A DNA stretch of 64,000 nt from Castanea sativa (GCF_040712315.1 NC_134021.1:44269501-44333500), one strand, 5' to 3'. Shown: positions 25,110 through 36,586, counted from the stretch's first letter. Notes: generated by a model not told the origin, from the letters alone. Translations and numbers: made by a program.

Positions 25110-26570
25110 TGAACATTAGCCTTTGCCAATAAAATAAGGGTCGTCCCATCATCATGTGAAACTTGTTTTTTCTTCCTTGGCAACTCATGATCATCGATGT
25201 CCATGCTTGAAATTGTGAGGAGAAAGGTTTGTGGGATTCTGAATTCTTTGGCCGAAGGAGTCTTTTCCACGTTGGAGCAATGTACATATCATTCACCAAG
25301 GATTTTGCATTAGGTTTTGCTTGAGTAGGTGGCAAGTGAGGGGTGTCTTTTTTAGGGTTTTCACTTGACAAAGGCACGCGATGAGTGGACTCACTTAATA
25401 GCTCACGTGTATCCACTAAGGTCTATCATATTCCAGACTTTTCCGTCGCCTCATGGAACAAGCAATCCCAGATAATAGGCGTTTCATCAATAGCGTGTCC
25501 ACCCTGATCACCTTTTTCCAAATAAAACTTCTTTAACTCCTGGTTTATCTCATTTATTTTCTCTGTGAAATACTCTCCTTGAATCGCAATTCCACCTCTG
25601 ATTGAATGTCCGTCCAGACTGGCTTCCTTATTCGCATTAACTTCAGAAACACCCGTAACGGCTCCTTCATTAAGTGAGTTGTTTTGTAACTCTTCCCTCC
25701 GACATAGTAAGCACCACCTCTCGCCGCTGTTTGTGTTGCTCTTGGGTCAATCTTCTCCCCATTTACCCTCTATCTACCACCGGCCTTAAGTTTCTTTCTC
25801 CTTGTTTCATAATACCCTGGTACAACGATCACTGAGTTTTTGTGCATGGGCAGTGGTGAAGCACGTAACCACGAACCATTTTCTTGGTCTTCTTGTCATA
25901 GGGTGTCGTTGCTTTGTATTCAGTGTTACAGTCTTTGTCAAAGTGATTCAAGCAGCCACACCAATAAAAAAACATTTGGTAAACGTTCGTACTTGAAGGA
26001 GACCCACCCCTTCGATCCATCTTTTTGCGAAAAAACTCTTCCACGGCAGAAGGGAAGACTAACATCAATCCGAACCCTAATCCTCATGACTTCCCCCCTT
26101 TCAACTTCCCTGAGATTCACATCCTTCCTTACCTCTCCCACAGCTTCACAAAGCTTTTCAGCAACATCTTGACTCAAAAATTGGGTTGGGATATCATGTA
26201 CATGCACCCACAAGGAAACATGGTCAAATACTAACTCCCATACTGGAATGCTATTATCATAGCGCTGGATCAATACTAAGTGTTTGTCAAAGCTCCACGG
26301 CTCCCCTTCAAAAATTCTTTCTACTTCTTCCTCATTGTCGAACACAAATAACAGAATATGGTTTCCCACATTGTGTACTTTGAAACCATTTTTTGACCTC
26401 CAAATGGAATTGAAGGTTTTAATTATGGCCTAAGTATTGAGCGCACGTTTTGTGAGAAATTTTGCTGCAATACTATAGTTTGGCATTTCCGTTGTCTTCT
26501 TGAATTGAAATTCTCCCCCTTCTCAGTCGTTCAATGACAAATTTTCCCACGATTGAGTAAGAGTATCCAT
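25110..26570 (-). pseudogene. LINE ORF1 (DUF4283 / zinc knuckle), inactivated
   Basis: The minus-strand ATG at 26570-26568 opens MDTLTQSWENLSLND, a typical start of plant LINE ORF1. A frameshift soon after leads to an open stretch (26369-25938) with GNHILLFVFDNEEEVERIF and EGEPWSFDKHLVLIQRYD, the DUF4283 signature. Next is FYWCGCLNHFDKDC, a degenerate CCHC zinc knuckle. The tail (about 25416-25110) reads IAPTWKRLLRP and matches the usual low-complexity C-terminus. ORF1 proteins coat LINE RNA. Several frame breaks are seen. Confidence 0.8.
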
Positions 26571-26787
26571 GTTTCCCTACCAGAACTCAACAAGATCTCA
26601 GCGTTTCCCACAGCCCCAAAAAAAATTCCCTACAAAACCTACAAGTAACAATGTTACTTGAGATACTCAACAAAACCTCACAAGAAAGTGGACAACTAAT
26701 TCTACAGTCCAAGAGAAAGGGGAGTCACTTTTCCTTAGCACCAAGAAACTGATTTTTCTATCTTCGTTGTACCTCACAATTAAACCT

Positions 26788-27328
26788 ATTTAATTAATAT
26801 ATAAAAAAGAGTAATATAAAAGAGTAAATTTTCTATTACTGTGCTTAGAGTTTGGGCTAATATCAACCAGATTCAAAACATTTTAAAACAAGTCATTTTG
26901 ATCCATAAAACTAACTTAGATTCTAAACACTATTCGGCCCATTAGTCATTTTTTTCAATTGTCTTACTTAGGGGACAAAGTTAGCTTTAAGAACCAAATT
27001 GGTCAGTTTTGAAATGTTTTAAACCTAATTAGTACTAATCTAAATCTCAGGATATATTAATAAAACTTAACCAGACATAAAAAAGTGAAATAAATAATAT
27101 TTAAATATTAATAAAAATTCTCTAATTTTCATCTGCCTTAGGCTGTGTTTGGCTCGATGTAAAATGTTTTCTAAGTGTAAAATTTTTTCAGAGTAAAATA
27201 TTTTTTGGAAATGATAATGTGCTCAGTTGTTTGGTTTGTGTTCAAGAAAATACACTAGAAAATAGTTTCCAGTGTTTGGTTTGCATGTAAAATGGTTATC
27301 GAAAAATATGTATAATCTGGCAAATACG

Positions 27329-27415
<87 letters not shown>

Positions 27416-27940
27416 GACGTTAGTAACCAAAATAACATTCCTCAAAATATGCGCCAAGCATATGAATTAGCTAAGCCAAGCCTTGAATGATTTCTTTCTT
27501 TTTTGAATCATCCCACTAAAATCATCTTACTCATCATATAATTTTCCTTTCTAACTAAACATTACTTTTTTGTACTAATGTTACACTACTCAATAACTTC
27601 TATTGAATTAATTTTAAAAATTCTATGGTTGATTTACAAGTTCTCGTTCTTCTTAACACACAAGACCAAATTTTATATGAATCAAATTTCACTTACAATT
27701 TGAGCCATAAACTCATGGTTTGGGTATAGTGTTGAAATACAAAAAAGTTGAAATTTAAATTCATCTCTAATTAACTTGAAAATTTGCAAGCATATAGAGT
27801 GAAAATGAAATCCACCGGTGGATTTGTCAAATATACATCCAATAAAAATTATTGAGTAGTGTAAACAATTCTAAAAGTTACATTAAATATAACTTAAACT
27901 ACACACGCGAGCGTGTATGGGTTTCTAAACAAACATTACT
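26788..27940. other. Noncoding, with MITE-like edge and microsatellite
   Basis: No gene is seen. A 'ggctgtgtttggctcg' stretch at about 27141 and a 'gtttggtttgcatg' stretch near 27276 resemble degenerate hAT-MITE termini. The stretch also carries the (TC)n repeat at 27333-27409. Confidence 0.5.
27333..27409. repeat. (TC)n microsatellite, 77 bp
   Basis: An uninterrupted TC dinucleotide run. Apparent open frames across it (poly-Ser/Leu or poly-Glu/Arg) are artefacts. Confidence 0.97.
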
Positions 27941-28262
27941 TTTTTTTTTTTGAAACTAAATATTCATTTCATTCAAAAATAGTCAATACAACCAATACAA
28001 AGCTCAGGAAAAGACAGAAACCTACAAGGAAGAGTAACAAGATAGACCACAAACAAAACAGACCACAAACTAATTCCCTTAGCTGAAACTATCTATACCA
28101 AGAAGATTAGCTACAATCTCTGGTGTTGTACCAGTCCAGCTCTTCAAATCCCCAACTCTCTTGGCCTGTTGAGCAAGTTCATGGGCTATCTTGTTGCCAT
28201 TCCTATTTATGTGTCTAGCCTCTGTCATCCTAAATTTGGACATTTCATGTATTATTTCTTAA
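27941..28262 (-). mobile_element. 5'-truncated LINE tail (RNase H end)
   Basis: An 11-bp poly-T at 27941-27951 is the reversed poly(A) tail. On the minus strand, about 28225-28081 encodes HINRNGNKIAHELAQQA, then WTGTTPEIVANLLGID and a stop. This is the last part of a plant LINE RNase H domain. The insertion is strongly 5'-truncated, as LINE insertions usually are. Target duplications could not be fixed. Confidence 0.75.
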
Positions 28263-29954
28263 TGTATTAAGAAATAATGATTTTGTGTATTGATCTTGGT
28301 TGCTAGTTTGTTAGTACTATATGGATACTTATTTGGATTTTTTTCTTCTTCTTATACTTTAGCCCCCTAACTTGAAATCCTAGGTCCGCTCCTGTTTTGG
28401 GTAAGTGAAAAGTGAAAACTCATGCCCTTAAGGGGATTTGAAATTTCAAACACGTCCATCATCTCATACTTACAAGTTATGAGTGTGAAGGTGCCACTTC
28501 ACCCAAAGTTCATTGGCATAATTTCTATTTGGTTAATGTAGTTGTAATAATTAATTAAAATTGATGTTGTCACAAAATTTAAGAGACAAATAATAAGAAA
28601 AATTCCAAACTTTTATACGATCAAACAAACAAAAAGAAAATAAATTTTTATACTTTCCAAAGCTTTGAAATGATTAAATTTTTCAATTTTTTTTATAGAT
28701 ATAAAATTTCAATCTTGTCTCAAACAAAGTTGGATCTGAAAAAATCAAAGATAGATGAATTTTCTTTTTCCTTTCAGCACTAATAAATTTTGGCTCTTTC
28801 ATCTTAGAGAGACTCTCCATTTTTAGTATGTTGCTGCTTTTTTTCGTAGTGAAAATAATAATATAAATAACAAACGCAATAGCACTCCAGTTACTCGGGG
28901 TGTTTGGTAGAGTAGTTTGAGATGAGATTTTTGTAATTTTTTGAAATACGTGTAGGTGAAAAAGTATATGGAAATATATGTAATGTTGTTTAAAATGTAA
29001 AAAAGTGAGTTTGAACTCTAATACCAAACAGGCCAGATTCTAGACATATATTTTGTCCACAATCACATCCAAATTGGAAGAATTTTTTAAAACTTTTGTT
29101 TTTATGAATGAAGTTACTTCAGGAGTGTTTGAATTTGACACGTTTTTTTTTTTTTTTTCCTTTGTAAAGTAGAGGGCTGTTTTATTTGTACCAAAGCAAT
29201 TTGATATACGCTTTACATAGAACTTCCAAGTCTTCCATATATTTGGGTTTAACTAACCTTTAATTAAATATTTGGGTTTCATGGCCTCTGAACCCATGTG
29301 GCTCTACCAATCCTCAAAATATTCTGATCCCATTGGGATAGTGGCATCCTTTTTATTTTTTTTTTAATAAGATAGAAATCAACATAAAAGAGCACTAAAA
29401 AACTACCATATGATTCATAAGCACTTTTTTTTTTTGGGTGAGAAAATGGTCTATAGACACTTAAGTAGGGATAAAAGTAACTCCAATCTGTTGTAGTGTG
29501 TATAACTCAGGTTATCTCCCTTTAATGGTATAAAAAAAAGTATGGATAAAAGAGATTTGACGGATAAATATTTTTTACACCAAAAATTATTTAGTACCTT
29601 GATGTGATGATAAAAAGTAAAAATTATGAAACGAAAATTATAAGTTAAAATTTTGTCTTATTAGTAAATAAAAAGGAATAAAAGATAGCTCCCCATAGAC
29701 AATTAGACAAATTTGGCATACCATCCAAGACGGCAAGATAAGAACATTCAAATATCCTTTTATAATAGCATAATACTCTTAATAGTCTAGATTGTCCATT
29801 CAATCTTATCTAGTTATTTATGTGATAAAAAACTTTAGATAGTGACACTTTTTATTTAAAAGTTCACGTACCAGGATGGTTGGTAGCATATGTTATTGTC
29901 ATTGAATGTCAAACTTTATTCTTTTTGTTATTTTGTTATTTTTTAATGACCTTA

Positions 29955-30082
29955 GAGCATTAACAGTAAAGGAGGTATAGTTGCTTTAGTTGCTTTGATA
30001 TTGGGTGTTTTATAAAGTAAGTTGTTAAAATAAGTAAAGTTGCTAAAAGCTATAATTTTTAGCTCCCTTGTTGTGAATGCTC
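29955..30082. mobile_element. Harbinger-like MITE, 128 bp
   Basis: The left end GAGCATTAACAGTAAAGGAG is matched in reverse by GAGCATTCACAACAAGGGAG. It is flanked by TTA (29952-29954, 30083-30085). Unit A (near 4455) and unit C (near 43797) read through without it, so they confirm the empty site. Confidence 0.88.
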
Positions 30083-30255
30083 TTACAAGGAAAACTTTTA
30101 TTTGTATGATTTTTTTATGGTAGCCTATGATCTTACAAGGAACACTTTTATTTGCTTGGGATGTAGGCATTTGTGATGCCATGTTGGCATGTGACTCAAA
30201 AATTGTAGTTGATGCGGTCTTGGGTTCTCACAGCCCACCAGTGAAGATTAATAAT

Positions 30256-30463
30256 TGTTAACAATATAAAGTGAGAGAGAGACTGAATAATTTGTATATT
30301 AATGTGTATATAACAATGTATAATAGAGAGCCTTATATAGGCTAGGTATGTGTGCAGTATATAGGCTAAGTATGTGTGCAGTACAAGTAATATGAGTGAA
30401 CTATAAGTACAGTATACTGGGCTAAGCCCAATGGGCTATACTAGTCTAAGCTATACACTAAAA
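30256..30463 (-). repeat. Copia LTR, reverse orientation
   Basis: On the minus strand it runs from a damaged start (TTAGTGTATAGCTTAG; the first bases are altered) to TTGTTAACA. It has an internal duplication of about 24 bp ('gcacacata..tagcctata') that the forward LTR lacks. Confidence 0.85.
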
Positions 30464-30489
30464 TCCCCCCTCAAACTCAAGGTGGCAAG

Positions 30490-32025
30490 GAGGAAGCCAA
30501 CTAGAGTTTGGATATAAGATCTTGAAGACGACTCGGCGGGTGAGTCTTGGTAAAGATATCAGCAGGCTGGTCAGCAGAGAAGATGGAGAACAACTTGAGA
30601 TTTCCTTTCTTGAGATGTTGGCGAGTGATGTGACAGTCGATCTCAATGTGCTTGGTGCGTTCATGGAAGACATCATTATGAGCAATGTAGATAGCACTAG
30701 GATTGTCACAATAAAGAGGAGTGTCAGTGGGCTGTGAAGCATCCATGTCAGCTAAGAGCCAGTGAAGCCAGACAAGCTCGCAGGTGGTGTCAGTAAGGGC
30801 ATGATACTCAGAGTCAGTACTGGAATGGGAAACCACATCCTGCTTCTTGCTACGCCATGAGACAAAAGAAGTACCCAACAAGAAACAAAAACCTGTGATA
30901 GAGCATCGATCAGTCGAATCACCTACCCAGTCTGCATCTGAATAAGCATGAAGCTCAAGAGAAGATCGAGAAGCGTAATGGAGACCATGATAAAGTGTGC
31001 CCTTGACATATCGGAGAATCCGAAGAATGGCTGCATAGTGGACAGAATGAGGGGCATCCATAAACTTACTAACCATACCCACAGTGTGTGAAATATCCGG
31101 ATGAGTAACAGTGAGATAGATCAGACTACCAACCAACTGACGATAGCGAGTAGCATCTAATATAGGTTCACCATCCAAGGGTGTGAGCTTTGCATTGTAT
31201 TCCAAGGGAGTGGAAACAGTCTTGTTGTGGGTGATATTAGCTTTGAAGAGAAGATTATAAGCATATTTAGCTTGGGAAAGATAGTATCTATCAAAGGAGG
31301 AGGTAACCTCAAGCTCAAGAAAATAGCTGAGAATGCCCAAGTCTTTCATCTCAAAATGCTGACTAAGGAAGTGCTGAAGAGAGCAGATACCTGCAGAATC
31401 ATCTCTAGTAATAATCATATCATCAACATAAAGAAGAATAAGAGTGATACCAACAGAGGATCTTTGGACAAAGAGAGCAGTGTCATGAGGACTCGAAGTG
31501 AAACCCTGCTGAGCAACAATTGAACTAAACTTTTCAAACCAAGCTCGAGGAGCCTGCTTGAGGCCATAAAGAGCACAACGAAGGCAGCAAACTTGACAGC
31601 CTGAGTGTAGATAGCCAGGGGGTGGTTACATGTACACTTCTTCTTGGAGGTCTCTATTGAGGAAACCATTCTTCACATCCATTTGATAAAGAGGCTAGTG
31701 GCGAACAGCAGCCACAGCAATGAGACATCGGACAGATGTAAGGCGAGCAACTGGAGCAAATGTTTCCTCATAGTCAATGTCATACTCCTGAATAAAACCC
31801 TTGGCAACGAGGCGAGTCTTGTACCGTTCAACAGATCCATCAGCCTTGGTCTTGATCTTGTAAACCCACCTACAACCCACTACAGACTAACCAAGAGGCA
31901 AATTAACCATATCCCAAGTGTGATTCTTATGAAGGGCATCTAGTTCTTCGTTTATATCTTGCTGCCAAAGAGGGTCATTATGGGTCTCACGATAGGTGTG
32001 AGGTTCATAAAGGGTGGCAAGAGCA
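30490..32025 (-). pseudogene. Copia reverse transcriptase / RNase H region
   Basis: The minus strand starts in the RT N-terminus (HNDPLWQQDINEELDALHK) and continues with CRWVYKIKTKADGSVERYK and YEETFAPVARL. After frame changes near 31690-31415 comes a 305-aa open stretch: MKDLGILSYFLELEV, YRQLVGSLIYLT, HAYSDADWVGD, then SSTDSEYHAL and ADIFTKTHPPSRLQ. These are standard Copia RT and RNase H landmarks. The YVDD part of the RT catalytic site lies in the damaged zone. It lacks gag, protease and integrase. Copia proteins make and integrate cDNA in the nucleus; this copy cannot. Confidence 0.85.
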
Positions 32026-32065
32026 AAATAGCAGTGATAATCAACGATAATCAGTGACAATCAGC

Positions 32066-32301
32066 TTAGGTGACATGGATGCTCCACAGCCCACTGCCAC
32101 TCCTCTTTATTGTGACAATCGTAGTGCTATCTACATTGCTCATAATAATGTCTTTCATGAATGCACCAAGCACATTGAGATCAACTGCCACATCACTCGC
32201 CAGCATCTCAAGAAAGAAAATCTCAAGTTATTCTCCATCTCCTCTGCTAATCAACCTGCTGATATCTTCACCAAGACTCACCCGCCGAGTCGTCTTTGAG
32301 A
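32066..32301 (+). pseudogene. Second, inverted copy of Copia RNase H C-terminus
   Basis: The plus strand reads PLYCDNRSAIYIAHNNVF, then ADIFTKTHPPSRL and a premature stop. It corresponds to the minus-strand copy at 30505-30750, with about 15-20 scattered differences. In the other arm the residue after SRL is glutamine. Confidence 0.85.
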
Positions 32302-32357
32302 TCTTATATCCAAACTCCAATTGGCTTCCTCCTTGCCCCCTCAAGTTTGAGGGGGGA

Positions 32358-32541
32358 TGTTAGTGTATAGCTTAGACTAGTTTAGCCTATTAGGCTTAGC
32401 CCAGTATACTGTACTTGTAGTTCACTCATATTACTTGTATTGCACACATACCTAGCCTATATAAGGCTCTCTATTGTACATTGTTATATACACATTAATA
32501 TACAAACTATTCAGTCTCTCTCTCACTTTATATTGTTAACA
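32358..32541 (+). repeat. Copia LTR, forward orientation
   Basis: TGTTAGTGTATAG ... TTGTTAACA, 184 bp, directly preceded by the purine tract agtttgagggggga. A 'tatataagg' TATA-like motif lies near 32460. Confidence 0.9.
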
Positions 32542-32546
32542 ATAAT

Positions 32547-33680
32547 GTTATAGAGGGGATTCAGCTCAAACTGCAGGACTTTAGATCAGCTCAAATATCT
32601 CACGTGAAGTGACAAGCTAACCGTTCAACTCATATCTTGGCACAATTTGTTAAGGGTATTGATAATTATGTAACTTGGATAGAGGAGAACCTTTATATTA
32701 TTAAGTCTATCTTGGCTCAAAATGTATTGTTTTTATCTTTTTCTCAATGAAAGTTGCTATCTTCTTATTAAAATAAAAAAATACTAATGGAAAGCAATGA
32801 CACAAAGAACACGATATTACAAGGAAGGACCATGTTTATTGTTGCAAATTCACACTTGACAGTCGACACTGCCTAGAAACGTGACTTTAACTTACGATTT
32901 CCAACTTAAAACTTTAACTTAAATGCACATTTTCAGATGTGTTAAGTAGTTGTGTGAAACAAGTTTTCACGGCAAAGAAAACCTCAAATAAGTAGAAGGG
33001 AATATTACAAGGATTTGAAATAGTGAGAACTCTACTTCTAGTCATTGTATTTCTCTTTTTCTTTTTTCTTTTTTCTTTTTAAATAAAGCCATTATATTAC
33101 CTGAAGGAATTGCTAAGAAGCAATAAAATTATTGTATTATTACCTAAACAATACAATGCCTACTTAAGTAACTTAACAAATCATTACCCATTTCCCTTTT
33201 TGTTTTACTGTAAAATTTTGGCGAACATTAGTATGAGTGTCCAAGCTTGACACATGAACAATTTTGACATGTGTGACTAATTATTAGGTATTTAAGAAGT
33301 AAAGTGATATGGTATACTCATTTCTTTCATTAAATGATAAATTCCTTCTATAAATTTAATTAAAATGATTTATTATCATGTTGGAGAAGAGAGTACCATG
33401 TCATTATGATTGAGATGTAGTGAATAGAAGTTAGTGTATTTTATTAAATATGACTAATTTATTTAGTTTGGGTACACATATAGATTGATAACTTTTATAA
33501 AAAATTATTAGGTATTTTTAGAGTTTAATGACGTGGTATTCCATCATTTCACATGAATTATAGATTTCATCTTAGTTTAATTAGTAAGATCCAATATCAT
33601 ATGAAAGGATCCCCTCAAAAAAAAAATGATATGAAAGGAGTGGGTATTATATTATTGTATCTTGATAGTAATAACTCAAT
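32547..33680. other. Unit B noncoding spacer
   Basis: It aligns with unit A 4540-6200 and unit C 44850-47530. No gene or further insertion is seen. Confidence 0.6.
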
Positions 33681-33684
33681 TTTT

Positions 33685-33884
33685 GGTTCATGCGTCCACG
33701 TTTTGCGTTTGGACGTTTCAGCCTGTTTTTTTTATTTTTTTATCCAACACCTATTTTGCACTGTTCATGGAACATAAACAGTTTAAATAGACAAATGAAT
33801 AGTAACCACAGAGTGAACAGTATGTTTTTTTTATTATATTTAATTTTTAATTTTCAGCAAAATAAGCAGTATCTAAACTCACCA
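33685..33884. mobile_element. MITE, about 200 bp
   Basis: The insert starts 'ggttcatgcgtccacg' and ends 'tatctaaactcacc'. It lies in a T-run that is uninterrupted in unit A (6211-6225) and unit C (47540-47552). The ends are weakly inverted (GGTTCAT / TGGTGAG). The interior 'gtttggacgtttcagcctg' and 'cactgttcatgg' are shared with the insert at 41345-41588. Confidence 0.65.
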
Positions 33885-34129
33885 TTTATGATTGGATCTT
33901 TTATTCAGACTAAGTAGAAAAAAAGCACCATATCACTAACTTTTGGGAGTACATAAATGGTAGTATAACTTTTTAAACTAGTGATGATTCTTTTTCAAGA
34001 TATACAGCGACTACGGAACCAAACATCCAATCTTTGTGGTCAATTGGATCTAAAAAAGAAGCCTGCAGTAGTTGGGACTTGAACATAATGGATCAGTGGC
34101 GCACCAAAGGTTGTAAAATGCTATAAAAT

Positions 34130-34757
34130 AAGAATAATGCTACCGTAATAACATTTTTACTGCAAATTTTATATACATGATAACAGTGACGGAGCTATAC
34201 TTGGACGTGGGGGACAATGCCCTCACCTCCAAATTTTTTCAAATTTTTTTTAGTGTGTGTATATGTATATGTATGTATGTATTAATTTTAGTAATTTGTT
34301 TTAATAAATTTGCACTTTGCCCCTTTCAACAATATTATTGATTTTTTTAAAGGCTATAAAAAATTTTATTGATCTAAAATCTGAAATAAATTTAACAAAC
34401 TCAACAACAAAATTTACCAATAGCAAACTTAAATCCACACAACACCCCAAAACAAACCCACACAAGACAAAAAAAAAATAAAATAAAATAAAAAATTCCT
34501 AAGCCAATTCTAATTAGTTTAAGTGAACATCCACACACATCTGACAACACGCAAGACCAAAAAAAAAAAACTAAATTTCTAAATGAATGCTTATTTGGAA
34601 TTCTCAAATGAGACTTTTCCCTTCTCTAACTCCAAGTCTTAACTCCGTCCCTGATAAGTTGTAATTGGTTTTTATCTGAGCCTAATAGCATCATTTATTT
34701 TACTAATAATAATCAACTATTTAAAATTTGTTATAAAATTATTGTGATGGTAACATA
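34130..34757. mobile_element. MITE split by a second element
   Basis: The left part 'atgctaccgtaataacattt' (from 34138) and the reversed right end 'atgttaccatcacaataattt' form inverted ends. They are separated by the TIR element at 34184-34653. This is a diverged member of the group at 47882-48057 and 60132-60298. Confidence 0.55.
34184..34653. mobile_element. TIR element, 470 bp
   Basis: Left end CAGTGACGGAGCTATACTTGG, reversed right end CAGGGACGGAGTTAAGACTTGG: about 17 of 22 positions match. It is flanked by ataa on both sides. The superfamily is uncertain. No open frame of note is present. Confidence 0.7.
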
Positions 34758-35241
34758 AAATAACTCTTTTGATTTTTCTGTTTTTCGGATTTCTTCTCAC
34801 ATGGTCTCCATCATGCATGGGTTCAATCAACCACGTTTAAGCGGCCGTCCCAAATTTTAGGATTTATCTTTTTGGACCGGTAGCGTAGGTACCAGTTTAG
34901 ACCCCAAAATGGCAACAATGTCGGACTATCTTTTCTTCTTCTTTTTTGGTTAAATCTTTTTAAAGTCGGACTATCTTTTATGAAGAATAATAGCGAGTTT
35001 GATACTGACAAGTGACAACTACTTTTCTTTTAATGGTCATTATCAAAATACTTCACTTGATTCACTCCCATTCACCATCGTTCTTACTTTCTTGATGAAG
35101 AGGTTTTAATCTCCATCACTAAAATTAAAATACTACAATAGAAGTCTAGAATCACTACTTTGTCACCGTCATTCTTTCAAAACTTGGCGTCATCTTTTTT
35201 ATCAGTGTCTAGTGTGTGTGCAAGTGTTACATGATTCTCAT

Positions 35242-35249
35242 TATAAATA
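35242..35249 (+). promoter_or_regulatory. TATA box of peptide gene 2
   Basis: TATAAATA, 59 bp before the ATG at 35308, at the same place as in copies 1 and 3. Confidence 0.75.
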
Positions 35250-35307
35250 CACCCGATGCTCGCTCATAACTCTTCATCAACCATTACTTAAGCCTCTTTG
35301 ATTCAAT

Positions 35308-35691
35308 ATGGCTCCATCTCTTTCTCCAAAAATGCTTCTCCTAGCCACAGTTGCGCTTTTTCTTATTAACATGCCTGCTTCATATGAGGCTAGGAGGATC
35401 CCCCAAGGAGAAGGCCAAGTGCCTCCAATATCTGTGTTCATGTCCAGTCCTCCCACCACCACTGGCTACACCCCTCCTTCATGGATCAGCCATAAGGCCT
35501 TTGCCAATGATCATTTGCTACGCGGACAGCTTCTTAAGGGTCCTGTCATGCCATCGGCTCCAAATCCAGGCACCTATATCCCATCTTCAACAAGCACTTT
35601 GGAGAGTGATAACGCTGCACCAATGCTAGGCTCACTGCAGAAGAGCCCTCCTCCTCCCCTTATGCCCTACGAAGGCACCTCCATCCCCTAG
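35308..35691 (+). CDS. Small secreted peptide precursor, copy 2 (intact)
   Basis: A 127-aa paralogue of copy 1. The signal region (residues 1-25: MAPSLSPKMLLLATVAL, then NMPASYEARR) is conserved. It lacks 17 residues of the middle (the MKKNQLLGSLL segment), a clean in-frame loss. The core is GPVMPSAPNPGTYIPSS (78-94), followed by STLESDNAAPMLGSLQKS, a PPPP run and the C-terminal YEGTSIP. Compared with copy 1, the dibasic RR before the core is RG here, so cleavage at that site is probably not dibasic-dependent. The frame is intact and the promoter conserved, so the gene may be expressed. The function, extracellular signalling, is inferred from architecture only. Confidence 0.8.
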   Translation: MAPSLSPKMLLLATVALFLINMPASYEARRIPQGEGQVPPISVFMSSPPTTTGYTPPSWISHKAFANDHLLRGQLLKGPVMPSAPNPGTYIPSSTSTLESDNAAPMLGSLQKSPPPPLMPYEGTSIP

Positions 35692-35873
35692 TGCCCAAAG
35701 GAATTTTATTGCATATGGATTATGTATGTATGTTTGGGTTTATCTTTGAGTCTCTAATGATGGATATATATGTCTGTGCCTTTGAGACTCTTTATGTATG
35801 TGTGTATGTTTGAGTTTATCTTTGATTATGTGAGATGATGGGAATATATGTATGTGCTTTGACACTATGTTGT

Positions 35874-36586
35874 TGTTGGATATATTTTAACAATTTACTT
35901 TTGTGATTAACAAAAAGGAATAACATACTGATCTAAATATAAACAATAACACAAATAGATGTGATAGACAAAAGTAATAAATAGATACTGTATATATAAG
36001 AAGAAATCTACAAACAATTAAAAACTCACAGACCAAATGCGTGAAGGATGAATGAATCAGATTAAGTCTTGTATTTGACACAATCTCCTTAAATCAGATT
36101 TCGCCCCTCACACAATCTATAGTACTTTGAGACTCACGGACATCTGCCTCCCAAGATGAAATAATCTACAACACGAAGAAGAAGCACACAAGGTCTGTGC
36201 TCTGCGAACTACACTATGTCTCTTTCTCTCTCTTTGACTCAAATGAATGCACAAAATATTTTCCCTTTGGAAGAGTTTTTCTAAAAAAAAAATTTCTGAA
36301 TAAGGGACTATGAAAATATACGTTACTGAACGGACATATTGTTTCAAAAATAACTGCTGTATACAGACTTACTGACTTAAAAAATAAAATAATAAAATAA
36401 TATTATTAATTGGATAAGTGGGTCCAATCCACACATGCATAAAACCCAACCCAATATCTAGTCCAAAACTCATATTTCTCTATCATTTCCAATGTGGGAC
36501 TCAAGGATTTTCACCACTTTAATATCATGTTCAAGTGGTCATATTATGAGTCAATTTCTTATTCACTCCATACTATTTTTCTAACA
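35874..36586 (-). repeat. Copia 3' LTR
   Basis: On the minus strand: TGTTAGAAAAATAG ... ATATCCAACA, about 713 bp, preceded by a purine-containing tract (cacgtggaggat). The exact end is ambiguous by 3 bp because of a TGT repeat at 35871-35876. A non-coding spacer of about 600 bp lies between it and the RNase H stop. Confidence 0.75.

Larger units (their letters stand above)
21038..26773 (-). mobile_element. Full-length L1-type LINE, 5.7 kb, decayed
   Basis: Both ends are bounded by the same 14 bp, tcacaattaaacct (21024-21037 and 26774-26787). This is a target duplication of the variable length expected for target-primed reverse transcription. The left side continues into T-rich DNA, the remnant of the poly(A) tail of a minus-strand element. 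Inside, in order on the minus strand, are a 5' leader, ORF1 (nucleic-acid binding), ORF2 (endonuclease, reverse transcriptase, zinc finger, RNase H) and a short 3' tail carrying a nested MITE. It is not 5'-truncated, which is unusual for LINEs, but both ORFs carry many frameshifts and stops. Confidence 0.88.
30256..32541. mobile_element. Palindromic Copia insertion with inverted LTRs
   Basis: The element is flanked by ataat at 30251-30255 and 32542-32546, a perfect 5-bp TSD. Unit C at about 43960-43975 preserves the empty site (attaagaatgttatag). It begins and ends with the same LTR in opposite orientation: reverse at 30256-30463 and forward at 32358-32541. Next to each LTR, on the inner side, is a purine tract (ttgagggggga type) and the C-terminal part of a Copia RNase H. 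So both ends are '3' ends' and no 5' LTR, gag or integrase is present. The arms are about 475 bp and above 90% identical by eye; the spacer is the RT/RNase H region on the minus strand. A standard LTR element has direct LTRs, so this is a rearranged integration product. Confidence 0.85.

Noticed and set aside
27223..27490. Open frames in both directions over the TC tract
   Set aside because: A dinucleotide repeat has no stops in several frames; the encoded Ser/Leu or Glu/Arg runs are not protein evidence.
30522..30737. Plus-strand frame across the Copia arm
   Set aside because: Antisense to RNase H coding sequence with a clear ADIFTKTHPPSRL end.
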